DNA of 14,938 nucleotides, from assembly GCA_031289995.1 (NCBI GenBank), contig JAITOI010000129.1, positions 1 to 14,938 of the forward strand, written 5' to 3'. The notes under the pieces were generated by a model. The model saw only the letters and a program-made list of their open reading frames with translations, did not search any database and was not told the DNA's origin. A program made the translations under genes and the position numbers. Below are positions 8,223-14,938 of this stretch, piece after piece; the stretch's first letter is position 1, and each line of letters begins with the position of its first letter. This DNA is from Prevotellaceae bacterium. Its GTDB lineage: Bacteria > Bacteroidota > Bacteroidia > Bacteroidales > UBA932.

Positions 8223-8519
8223 ATGAAGCAACGTTTTACAATGTGTCAATTACATACTTTGCCTCTGGTTTTAATCACCGTTTTAAGCCTGTGTCGTGGC
8301 ACGGTCAATGGCACTGCCTTTGTGTTAAAGAAAGTTAACGGGGGGGGGGTAGGACACCATATAACTTCTTCGCTTTCAGCGAATTACAAAAAACATTTTT
8401 TGCGTTATTTAACTGCACATGCGTGTAGCCTGTTATGGGCTGCTACGCATGTGTGGCTTTTTTATGTCCTGTTTTTATCAGAAATTTTAGGCGGAAAAAT
8501 AAGATTGATTACGAAATAA
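8223..8519 (+). CDS. Small putative leader ORF interrupted by a run of ten G
   Basis: A 98-codon frame of unknown function. Its start MKQRFTMCQLHTLPLVLI continues into a hydrophobic segment (LPLVLITVLSLC, residues 13-24) that looks like a signal peptide or membrane anchor. Codons 40-42 are GGG repeated within the poly-G run at 8340-8349. With nine G the frame would stop at once (TAG); with eleven it would shift and stop at 8422-8424 or so; only ten (or seven, thirteen) keeps this frame. The second half overlaps a terminator-like hairpin at 8416-8463, which argues that the full-length frame is not translated. It may be a short leader peptide, a decayed gene or chance. I recognise no family. 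Confidence 0.25.
   Translation: MKQRFTMCQLHTLPLVLITVLSLCRGTVNGTAFVLKKVNGGGVGHHITSSLSANYKKHFLRYLTAHACSLLWAATHVWLFYVLFLSEILGGKIRLITK
8340..8349 (+). repeat. Homopolymer run of ten G
   Basis: Ten consecutive G lie in an otherwise AT-rich leader, about 200 bp before the PL11 start. Runs of this length slip during replication and are classic phase-variation sites in other phyla. Here the run is inside a small reading frame and between a good promoter and a terminator-like hairpin. Confidence 0.9.
8416..8463 (+). terminator. Terminator or attenuator hairpin before the PL11 gene
   Basis: CACATGCGT (8416-8424) pairs perfectly with ACGCATGTG (8445-8453); above a small internal loop AGCC (8427-8430) pairs with GGCT (8438-8441). 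TGGC then a run of T (8458-8463) follows, the layout of an intrinsic terminator. It lies about 82 bp before the PL11 start, so it would end the short leader transcript from the 8100-8130 promoter unless read through. A smaller hairpin TTCGCT/AGCGAA at 8369-8383 precedes it. Confidence 0.65.
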
Positions 8520-8544
8520 ATTTACCTTCAAAAACACAAAAACG

Positions 8545-11500
8545 ATGAAACAAGTGAAGCATGATTTACGTACAGCGGCATTGATGCTGCTTTTCGCGCT
8601 GGCTGGTGTGTCCGTGCACGCGGCGGAGCGCCAAATGGAGCTGCTCGACAGAGGAGTGGTGGCGCTGAAGTCGGGTAGCGACGTGTTCATTTCGTGGCGG
8701 CTGTTTGCTACAGACCCCGATGGCATTGGCTTTAACGTGTACCGCACGGGCAACGCCACGCCGCTCAACTCAGCTGCGCTCGACGCGGCGCACACGAATT
8801 TCGTTGTTGTCGGCGGCGCTGCCGGCACAAGCGACACCTACGAAATCGCAGTGCTGGTGGGCAACAAGGAGGTGCTTCGCACTGCGCCTGCAGCCGTGTT
8901 GCAGAGCCAGTATCTCAACATTCCGGTGCAGAAACCTGTGGGCAGATTGTGGGACGGTTCGGCGGCCTACACCACCTACACCGACTACTCCATTTACGAC
9001 GGCACGGTGGCTGACCTCGACGGCGACGGGCAGTACGAAATTGTGTTCTTTTGGGGACCCGGTAACATGAAGGACAACTCGCAGGATGGCATCACGGGCA
9101 CCGTGTTCATCGACGCCTACAAGCTTGATGGCACTAAGGTTTGGGGGGCCGGCAAGTGGATAGATTTGGGGCCAAATATTCGCGCTGGAGCGCACTACCA
9201 AAACTTTTTGGTGTACGATTTTGATGGCGATGGCAAGGCCGAAATTATTGTCAAAACCGCGCCGGGCACTAAGGATACGGAGGGCAACATCATCGACAAT
9301 AATGAGGCCTACCTTGGCAATTCGAGCGGCTACATTTTGGCGGGAGCCGAATACCTGTCGGTGTTTGAGGGTGCTACGGGCAAGCTGCTTGCCACCACAA
9401 AGTACGACCCGCCTCGTCATCCCGACACGGAAGACCCCAGCAGCACGCAGCTGAACGCCGTTTGGGGCGACAACTACGGCAACCGCGTTGACCGATTTCT
9501 CTCGTGCGTGGCCTACCTCGACGGCGAGCATCCGAGCGCGGTGATGTGCCGCGGCTACTACACGCGCACCACCCTCTGCGCTTGGGATTGGGACGGTGTG
9601 AGCCTCAACAAGCGCTGGCTTTTCGACACGCGCGGAATGTCGGGCGGCAGCGTTTACGAGGGGCAGGGCAACCATAATTTGTCGGTGAACGACGTGGACG
9701 GCGATGGCAAAGATGAGATTATTTACGGCGCAATGGCCATCGACGACGACGGTCGCGGCCTCTACACCACAGGCCTCAATCATGGCGATGCGGCGCACGT
9801 GGGCAAGTTCATTCCGAGCCGCGAAGGGCTGCAAATTTTCGGCGTGTTTGAAGACCCGCATCCGGTGGGCACTGCCATGCGCGATGCGAGAACCGGCACC
9901 ATCATTTGGAAGGTTGACACGGACTCCGACAACGGGCGCGGCCTCTGCGCCGACATCGACCCAGCGTATTCGGGCGAAGAAGGCTGGGGCGCAAGAAGTA
10001 GCGGCATCTACGCGGCCACAGGCGAGCGGCTATCGACCTCCACCTCTACGGTGTCGATGAACATGGCCATCTACTGGGACGGTGATGTGGGGCGCGAGCT
10101 GATGGACGGGACAAGCAATCCGGCCATCACCAAGATGGCTGCCTCGGCGGGGTCGGGTAGCAACCTGAGAACCTACACGCGCAGCACGCTGCTCACCTGC
10201 TCCGGCGCATCGAGCAACGGCGGAACGAAGGCCAACCCTTGCCTGCAAGCCGACATTTTTGGCGACTGGCGCGAAGAGGTTATTCTGCGAGCCACGGACA
10301 ACACTGCCCTGCGCGTCTACACCACCATCACGCCCACCGTGCACACAGGCGCGGGCGCGGTGCCCTCGAAGGGCATTGCCACGCTGATGCACAACAAGGC
10401 CTACCGCCTCGCCATTGCTTGGCAAAACAGCGGCTACAACCAGCCGCCGCACGTGGACTACTTCCTGGGCTACAACACCACCAACGAGCAGGTGGTTGAC
10501 ACGAGCATCGAAAAAGGCATGGAAATTTTGGTGTCGTTTGCAGCCAATGGTGGCACATTTGCGGACAACACCACCGCCACCAAAACCTTGTCAACGCTGA
10601 CGGGAACCCACATCGACATCCCCAGCATTACGCGCACCAGCTACGATTTTCTTGGCTGGTATTTTGCCGACGGCAAACCCTTCAACCCAACGGTGGCCTA
10701 CCGTGCGGACGTGGAGCTGCGCGCCGAGTGGGGCCATCTCTACACGCTCACCTTCGACGCCAACGGCGGCACCATGTCCTCGCCAAGCGGCGCTGCCATT
10801 GCCACGAGCACCAAAGCTGTGGCCTACGAAAAAGCTATTGGCACCATGCCCGTGCCCACGCCTGCTGCGGGATTTCTCTTCGACGGATGGAACGCAAGCC
10901 CAGGCGGGCCGTGGTATAGCGACTACACCGCGGCGACCGTCCACAGCGTGCAGGGCAACCAAACGCTCTACGCCCGCTATCGCGCCGCCAACGCCTACGT
11001 GCTCTTCTTCGACGCCAACGGCGGCGCCATGCCCGATACCGCCACGCGCAAGTACGTCACGCTTGGCGTAGCCGTGGGCGCCCTGCCGATACCCACGCGG
11101 CGCGGCTACACCTTTGCGAGCTGGAGCACGCTGCAAGTCGACAACGGCGGCGGTACGATTTACACCCCCGCAACGGTGTACAGCACGAGCGACAACCTAA
11201 CCCTCTACGCGAAGTGGATCGAGAACGCCTCGTACACCCTCACTTTCGATGCCAACGGCGGCATTTTGCCGGCAGGCGAAACCACCAAAAAAGTCATCTA
11301 CGATTTGCCGCTGGGCGCACTGCCCGCGCCCGTTCGCGACAGCTTTGAATTTGTTGGCTGGAACACGCGCCGTGCAGGAAATGGCCTAAGCTACACCGAC
11401 ACCACCATTTGCACCGCCGACGCGGACTTCAGGCTCTACGCGCAGTGGCTGGCCAAGCTCTACCGCCTCAGCTTCGACGCCAACGGTGGCGTGCTGACGG

Positions 11501-12396
11501 GCGACAGCTACAAGGATGTTTACCACAACGCCCCGCTGGGCGAGCTGCCTGTGCCGACGCGACAAGGCTACACCTTCGCAGGCTGGAACACCGCCCAAGA
11601 CGGCAACGGTGTGGCCTACATTGCCGCAACGGTGTACAGCACGGAGGGAGATATCACCCTGTACGCGCAGTGGGTCGAGAGCGTCTCGTACATCCTCAGC
11701 TTCGATACCAACGGCGGCACGCTGACGGGCGACGGCTACAAGAATGTTTACCACAACGCTCCGCTGGGCGCATTGCCCGTGCCCGTTCACGTTGGCTATG
11801 ATTTTGCTGGATGGAATACGCTCCGCGCAGGAGATGGCCTCGCCTACACCGACACCACCACCTGCACCGCCACCGCCAACTTCACGCTCTACGCGCAGTG
11901 GCAGGCCAAGCTCCTCCGCCTCAGCTTCGACGCCAACGGCGGCACGCTGACGGGCGACAGCTACAAGGATGTTTACCACAACGCCCCGCTGGGCGCATTG
12001 CCCGCGCCCGTTCGCGATGGCTATGATTTTGCCGGATGGAATACGCTCCTCGCAGGAGATGGCCTGAGCTACACCGCCGCCACCACCTGCACCGCCATCG
12101 CCGACTTTACGCTCTACGCGCAGTGGACGCTAAAGGAGGCATTGGCGGCTGCCGCGCAGCGCTTGGCCGAGCTGACGCTATACCCCAATCCGGTAACGAA
12201 CGGCGAGCTGATTATCGACAACGCAGAGCTTAGGGTGGGGGAGAGGCTGGAAATTTGTACGCTGACCGGCGCGGTGCTGGCCACCGACCGTATCGCCGCC
12301 GGCAAAACCACCCACATCAGCGTAGGGCATTTGCCTACGGCAACATACGTGATACGAATTGGGAGTAAGGTGGGGAAAATTTTGATAGTGAATTGA
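8545..12396 (+). CDS. Rhamnogalacturonan lyase (PL11-like) with seven InlB-type repeats and a T9SS sorting domain
   Basis: A 1283-residue exported enzyme that should cleave the rhamnogalacturonan-I backbone by beta-elimination. A signal peptide ends VSVHAA (about residue 27). The PL11 catalytic part (about 30-655) opens MELLDRGVVALKSGSDVFISWRL-style and continues with blade-like calcium sites DLDGDGQYE (157-165), DFDGDGKAE (225-233) and DVDGDGKDE (383-391), as in the beta-propeller of YesW-type lyases. Seven Listeria-Bacteroides repeats (Flg_new / InlB B-type) follow, starting near 660, 733, 818, 897, 973, 1049 and 1124, each with FDANGG, a GYxFxGW turn and LYAQW. Residues 1210-1283 (LTLYPNPV ... 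YVIRIGSKVGKILIVN) form a type A C-terminal sorting domain, implying T9SS export and surface attachment or release. PL11 enzymes alone are about 600 residues, so half of this protein is spacer or adhesive stalk. Start ATG 8545 gives a good signal peptide; a TACCTTC at 8523-8529 may be a weak local -7 element. Confidence 0.92.
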   Translation: MKQVKHDLRTAALMLLFALAGVSVHAAERQMELLDRGVVALKSGSDVFISWRLFATDPDGIGFNVYRTGNATPLNSAALDAAHTNFVVVGGAAGTSDTYEIAVLVGNKEVLRTAPAAVLQSQYLNIPVQKPVGRLWDGSAAYTTYTDYSIYDGTVADLDGDGQYEIVFFWGPGNMKDNSQDGITGTVFIDAYKLDGTKVWGAGKWIDLGPNIRAGAHYQNFLVYDFDGDGKAEIIVKTAPGTKDTEGNIIDNNEAYLGNSSGYILAGAEYLSVFEGATGKLLATTKYDPPRHPDTEDPSSTQLNAVWGDNYGNRVDRFLSCVAYLDGEHPSAVMCRGYYTRTTLCAWDWDGVSLNKRWLFDTRGMSGGSVYEGQGNHNLSVNDVDGDGKDEIIYGAMAIDDDGRGLYTTGLNHGDAAHVGKFIPSREGLQIFGVFEDPHPVGTAMRDARTGTIIWKVDTDSDNGRGLCADIDPAYSGEEGWGARSSGIYAATGERLSTSTSTVSMNMAIYWDGDVGRELMDGTSNPAITKMAASAGSGSNLRTYTRSTLLTCSGASSNGGTKANPCLQADIFGDWREEVILRATDNTALRVYTTITPTVHTGAGAVPSKGIATLMHNKAYRLAIAWQNSGYNQPPHVDYFLGYNTTNEQVVDTSIEKGMEILVSFAANGGTFADNTTATKTLSTLTGTHIDIPSITRTSYDFLGWYFADGKPFNPTVAYRADVELRAEWGHLYTLTFDANGGTMSSPSGAAIATSTKAVAYEKAIGTMPVPTPAAGFLFDGWNASPGGPWYSDYTAATVHSVQGNQTLYARYRAANAYVLFFDANGGAMPDTATRKYVTLGVAVGALPIPTRRGYTFASWSTLQVDNGGGTIYTPATVYSTSDNLTLYAKWIENASYTLTFDANGGILPAGETTKKVIYDLPLGALPAPVRDSFEFVGWNTRRAGNGLSYTDTTICTADADFRLYAQWLAKLYRLSFDANGGVLTGDSYKDVYHNAPLGELPVPTRQGYTFAGWNTAQDGNGVAYIAATVYSTEGDITLYAQWVESVSYILSFDTNGGTLTGDGYKNVYHNAPLGALPVPVHVGYDFAGWNTLRAGDGLAYTDTTTCTATANFTLYAQWQAKLLRLSFDANGGTLTGDSYKDVYHNAPLGALPAPVRDGYDFAGWNTLLAGDGLSYTAATTCTAIADFTLYAQWTLKEALAAAAQRLAELTLYPNPVTNGELIIDNAELRVGERLEICTLTGAVLATDRIAAGKTTHISVGHLPTATYVIRIGSKVGKILIVN
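11461..12126 (+). repeat. Near-identical coding repeats 5-7 of the PL11 stalk
   Basis: The last three InlB-type repeats are alike at DNA level, not just protein level. The segment starting CTGACGGGCGAC begins at 11494, 11722 and 11947, giving periods of 228 and 225 bp (76 and 75 codons). All three share GD.YK.VYHNAPLG; repeats 6 and 7 are the most similar and differ from the older, more diverged repeats 1-4. This indicates recent expansion by duplication, and repeat number may vary among strains. Confidence 0.85.
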
Positions 12397-12407
12397 ACGG
12401 CTCGCTC

Positions 12408-12445
12408 TATCGAGGCTCGGTAACGGGCGTTATTGAGCCTCGATA
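12408..12445 (+). terminator. 17-bp hairpin just after the PL11 stop
   Basis: 12408-12424 pairs with 12429-12445 over 17 uninterrupted positions, two of them G-U, around a GGGC loop. It starts 12 bp after the PL11 stop codon. There is no T-run after it, so it may protect or mark the mRNA 3' end rather than stop transcription in the classical way. Because the two G-U pairs become C-A mismatches on the other strand, the fold favours RNA from the + strand. Confidence 0.55.
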
Positions 12446-12573
12446 ACGGGCATTATTGAGCCTCGATAACGGGCGTTATTGAGCCTCGATAATGGGCATT
12501 ATTGAGCCTCGATACAAGTACATTATTGAGCCTCGATACAAGTACAGTATAGAGCCTCTATAATGGAGGGCGG
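12412..12573. repeat. Seven-unit tandem repeat of about 23 bp
   Basis: Units begin at 12412, 12435, 12458, 12481, 12504, 12528 and 12552. The first four are 23 bp, the next two 24 bp, the last is partial. Each begins GAGCCTC (GAGGCTC in the first), and the first four contain GGGC between short complementary arms. There are no unique spacers between units, so this is not a CRISPR array. The first unit forms the right half of the hairpin with the one before it. Function is unknown. Confidence 0.9.
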
Positions 12574-12650
12574 TATGAAAATATGAAGAATAGCTGGTAG
12601 TGAATTTCGATAGAATTGTTTCTGTGGTTAATAAAAATGAAATCTGAAGT
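12574..12650. promoter_or_regulatory. Short upstream region of the fasciclin lipoprotein gene
   Basis: TAGAATTG at 12611-12618 is one base from the TAnnTTTG -7 consensus, but no TTTG is found about 19-21 bp upstream. The promoter assignment is therefore weak; transcription could also come from the PL11 gene through the tandem repeat. Confidence 0.25.
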
Positions 12651-14938
12651 ATGAAACGTGTAATTTTTCCATTGCTTTGCCTGCTGCTGATGCAGTGTCA
12701 GCGGGAGCGCGACAAGCACTTTGAGGAGCCGACCTGGGCGGGTAGGCCGCTGTATGAGGTGCTGCAAGAAAAAGGGAATTTTTCTAAGTACCTCGCCTGC
12801 GTGGACAAAACCCTATACGCCGAATCGGTGAGGGGTAACGGCCTGTGGACTATCATAGCGCCCAACGATGCGGCCATGACAACGTTCATGACCGCCCGCG
12901 GCTACAGCTCGGTGGACGACATCCCGTTCGACACCGTCAACAGGCTGGTGGCCTACTCCATGCTCTACAACAAGTACCCCTACACCCGCCTGACCGACAT
13001 TCTGGGCGGCGGCGTGTGGGACACCATTGCCAGCGTCAAAAAGCAAACGCCCTACTACGAAACCCTGCACCGCGAAAAATACCGTGGCGACTTGGTCTGG
13101 ACGGTTTACCCCACCAACGGCCGCTCCTACACGTTTGGCAGCAACGCGGTGGACAACAACTACAAGTACCTGCCCTTCTACTTAGACCGCTTTTTCAGCG
13201 CCCGCCAGCTTACGGAAGAGGACTACAACACCTTTTATCCGAACGTTCCCTACACCGGCCACAACGTGCAGGCTGGCTCCTTGGTGCCGAGCGGCATCGA
13301 CATGGAGGCCTCCAACGGCGTAGCCCACGAGGTGGATGCCGTGAGTATGCCCCTGCCCAACCTCGAGGAGCAGCTGCAGAAGGATGAAAAGTACTCCGAT
13401 TTTTGGAAGCTGGTTGACCTGCGAAACTCGCTCGACGAACCCCTGTTTTATACCTTTATGCAATATGCCGATCTCTCCGAGTACTTCAAAAAGGTTTACC
13501 CCAGCTACGGCATCGACTACGTTTACTGCAGGTTTTGTACGGGCTTAGACGTGCCCATCAACAGCGAGCGCTACTGGGATCCGGTGGACGTCGTAAACGC
13601 CGAGCAAAACGGGTACACCATATTTGCCCCCACCAACGCGGCGGTGCAGCGGTTTTACGAGGACAAAATTGCGCACTACGGCTACCCCTCCATTGCCGCC
13701 CTGCCATACACCCTGGTGGGATACTTCCTGAACGCGCACATGGTGGGCAGCATGATTTGGCCAATGGAGTTTAGGGGGGCGAAAAACAGCGCCGAAAACT
13801 TCATCAACGGCGTAGGCTTGCGCGGGGGCGAAGACCTCATCACCTGGTCGAAGGGAACGCTGGAGCCGAAAGTGGCCAGCAACGGCTTCCTCTACGGCTG
13901 CAACAACTACGTGCGAAGCCCCTACTTCGAAACCGTGCTCTCCGAAATCCTGCTGCGCTCCAACGACCGCTACTCCTTCCTCTACGGCGCCCTCAACAGC
14001 GGCACCATGGGCACGCTCTGGCTCGACCTGGCCTACTGCTCGCTCAACGCCCACTACGAGGAGGACTACATTGTGCTCGCCCTGTCCGACGACCAGCTGC
14101 GGAGCGACGGCTTCAGCTACGCGGCCTCCACCGGCGTATTTAGCCACACTGCGGGGGCCGAAATTGCCAGCTCGCGCATTAGCAGGCTCGTGCGCTCGCA
14201 CATCTTCCGGCGCGTTCACAACGACACGATAGACACCCGCCTCAACCTCGAAGCTGGCGCTCCCAGCCCGCTGGACAACGCGTATGGCGGCTACTCCTAC
14301 CTCCTGAACGACTACGGCGACTTGGTGCGCGTCAAGGGCGACCAGCTGCAAATGGTGGGCAACATGGCGCGAAACGAGTGGGTTACGGCCACCAAGGTGG
14401 TCAACCCCGAACCCTTCCTCAACGGCACTGTTTATACCATCGACCGAATGCTGCAGTACTCGCCCGACACCATTGTTGCCTCCCTGAGGCGGGCAAAGGC
14501 AGCCAACCCGAACATCTCTAAGGCCGTAGATTACCTCATATTTCTGTCGGATGTTTCGGTAAAGTATCCGGATAAAATCACCAACTTATACGCCCTCAAC
14601 TCATCGTCGTTCTACACCCTCTTTTTGCCCACCAACGCCGCCATCGACAGCGCCGAGACGCTCTCCGCGAATCTGCTCTATCCCGCCGGAACCGGACAGC
14701 TAAAAGGGCTGCCGAGTTTGCAGTCCATGATAGCTACCAACACCGCCGGCACAGGGGTGATGGCCGACCTCAACCGCTACGTGGACAAAGCCATCGATTT
14801 TTTTAAGTACCATGTGGTCGCAGGCGGGCTGTACCTCGATGACGGCTATGACAAAATCGTGCTCAACGACGGCAAGTACTTAGACAACATGGTGGTGGCC
14901 ACCGGCCGCAAGGTAGACATTGTGAATAGCACCTTCTT
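12651..14938 (+). CDS. Multi-domain fasciclin (FAS1) lipoprotein, partial at the right edge
   Basis: An uninterrupted frame of 762 codons runs from ATG 12651 off the window end, so the C-terminus is missing. The signal peptide MKRVIFPLLCLLLMQC places the lipidated Cys at residue 16, followed by QRERDKHFEE. At least four FAS1-like modules can be made out: about 28-240 with TIIAPNDAAM at 67-76; about 244-420 with TIFAPTNAAV at 323-332; about 423-604, which is the most diverged and lacks the clear PTN motif; and about 606 to the edge, with TLFLPTNAAI at 656-665 and the second FAS1 signature YHVVAGG. FAS1 domains mediate adhesion and are common in surface lipoproteins of Bacteroidota, sometimes inside polysaccharide loci next to SusC/SusD genes, so the following unseen genes are of interest. 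Role here, carbohydrate binding or adhesion, is inferred. The gene follows the PL11 lyase by 254 bp. Confidence 0.88.
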   Translation, partial: MKRVIFPLLCLLLMQCQRERDKHFEEPTWAGRPLYEVLQEKGNFSKYLACVDKTLYAESVRGNGLWTIIAPNDAAMTTFMTARGYSSVDDIPFDTVNRLVAYSMLYNKYPYTRLTDILGGGVWDTIASVKKQTPYYETLHREKYRGDLVWTVYPTNGRSYTFGSNAVDNNYKYLPFYLDRFFSARQLTEEDYNTFYPNVPYTGHNVQAGSLVPSGIDMEASNGVAHEVDAVSMPLPNLEEQLQKDEKYSDFWKLVDLRNSLDEPLFYTFMQYADLSEYFKKVYPSYGIDYVYCRFCTGLDVPINSERYWDPVDVVNAEQNGYTIFAPTNAAVQRFYEDKIAHYGYPSIAALPYTLVGYFLNAHMVGSMIWPMEFRGAKNSAENFINGVGLRGGEDLITWSKGTLEPKVASNGFLYGCNNYVRSPYFETVLSEILLRSNDRYSFLYGALNSGTMGTLWLDLAYCSLNAHYEEDYIVLALSDDQLRSDGFSYAASTGVFSHTAGAEIASSRISRLVRSHIFRRVHNDTIDTRLNLEAGAPSPLDNAYGGYSYLLNDYGDLVRVKGDQLQMVGNMARNEWVTATKVVNPEPFLNGTVYTIDRMLQYSPDTIVASLRRAKAANPNISKAVDYLIFLSDVSVKYPDKITNLYALNSSSFYTLFLPTNAAIDSAETLSANLLYPAGTGQLKGLPSLQSMIATNTAGTGVMADLNRYVDKAIDFFKYHVVAGGLYLDDGYDKIVLNDGKYLDNMVVATGRKVDIVNSTF

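Noticed and set aside
8108..8338. 76-codon plus-strand frame
   Set aside because: Its start lies upstream of the predicted -7 element, and it shows no recognisable features.
8502..8530. Second promoter directly before the PL11 gene
   Set aside because: TACCTTC at 8523-8529 matches the -7 element only partly and the nearest TTG is at 15-bp spacing, too short.
12412..12573. CRISPR array
   Set aside because: Units follow each other directly without unique spacers, and no cas gene is present.
13545..14351. 268-codon minus-strand frame
   Set aside because: Antisense of the FAS1 lipoprotein frame, which is open for 762 codons and has recognisable modules and a lipoprotein signal.

Overview
The window looks like chromosomal DNA of a Bacteroidota bacterium, probably a member of Bacteroidales. 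The main clues are a TonB-dependent receptor with an N-terminal carboxypeptidase-D-like domain, two lipoproteins with short lipobox signals, a C-terminal sorting domain of the type IX secretion system (T9SS), promoters of the Bacteroidota type (TTTG / TAnnTTTG), A-rich leaders without clear Shine-Dalgarno sites, and GC-rich genes set in AT-rich, repeat-filled intergenic DNA. All supported genes lie on the + strand. No tRNA, rRNA, CRISPR array or transposase was seen.

Left part (1-5904): a secreted S1/P1-type zinc nuclease (150-926) ends inside a 7-bp tandem repeat. After a leader with competing inverted repeats come a TonB-dependent receptor (1191-3878) and, 14 bp later, a surface lipoprotein with a cleaved-adhesin-like jelly roll (3893-5836). 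A strong intrinsic terminator closes this unit. The receptor is not a standard SusC and no SusD is present. The nuclease next to a receptor/lipoprotein pair suggests uptake of nucleic-acid fragments, but this is inference.

Middle (5905-12445): an intergenic region holds a 238-bp nested inverted repeat and a 120-bp palindromic dispersed-type repeat. Then come a secreted PL1-like pectate lyase (6605-7927) and a very large PL11-like rhamnogalacturonan lyase (8545-12396). The second enzyme carries seven Listeria-Bacteroides (InlB B-type) repeats and a T9SS sorting domain. Together they would cut the homogalacturonan and rhamnogalacturonan-I parts of pectin. Between them lies a leader with a good promoter, a small ORF broken by a run of ten G, and a terminator-like hairpin just before the PL11 gene.

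Right part (12397-14938): a seven-unit tandem repeat with hairpin-forming units, then a multi-domain fasciclin (FAS1) lipoprotein that stays open through the right edge (12651 onward).

The most unusual items are the poly-G leader in front of the PL11 gene, the nested palindrome at 5920-6157, the tandem repeat at 12412-12573 whose units keep hairpin pairing while changing sequence, and the alternative-fold leader at 1041-1148.
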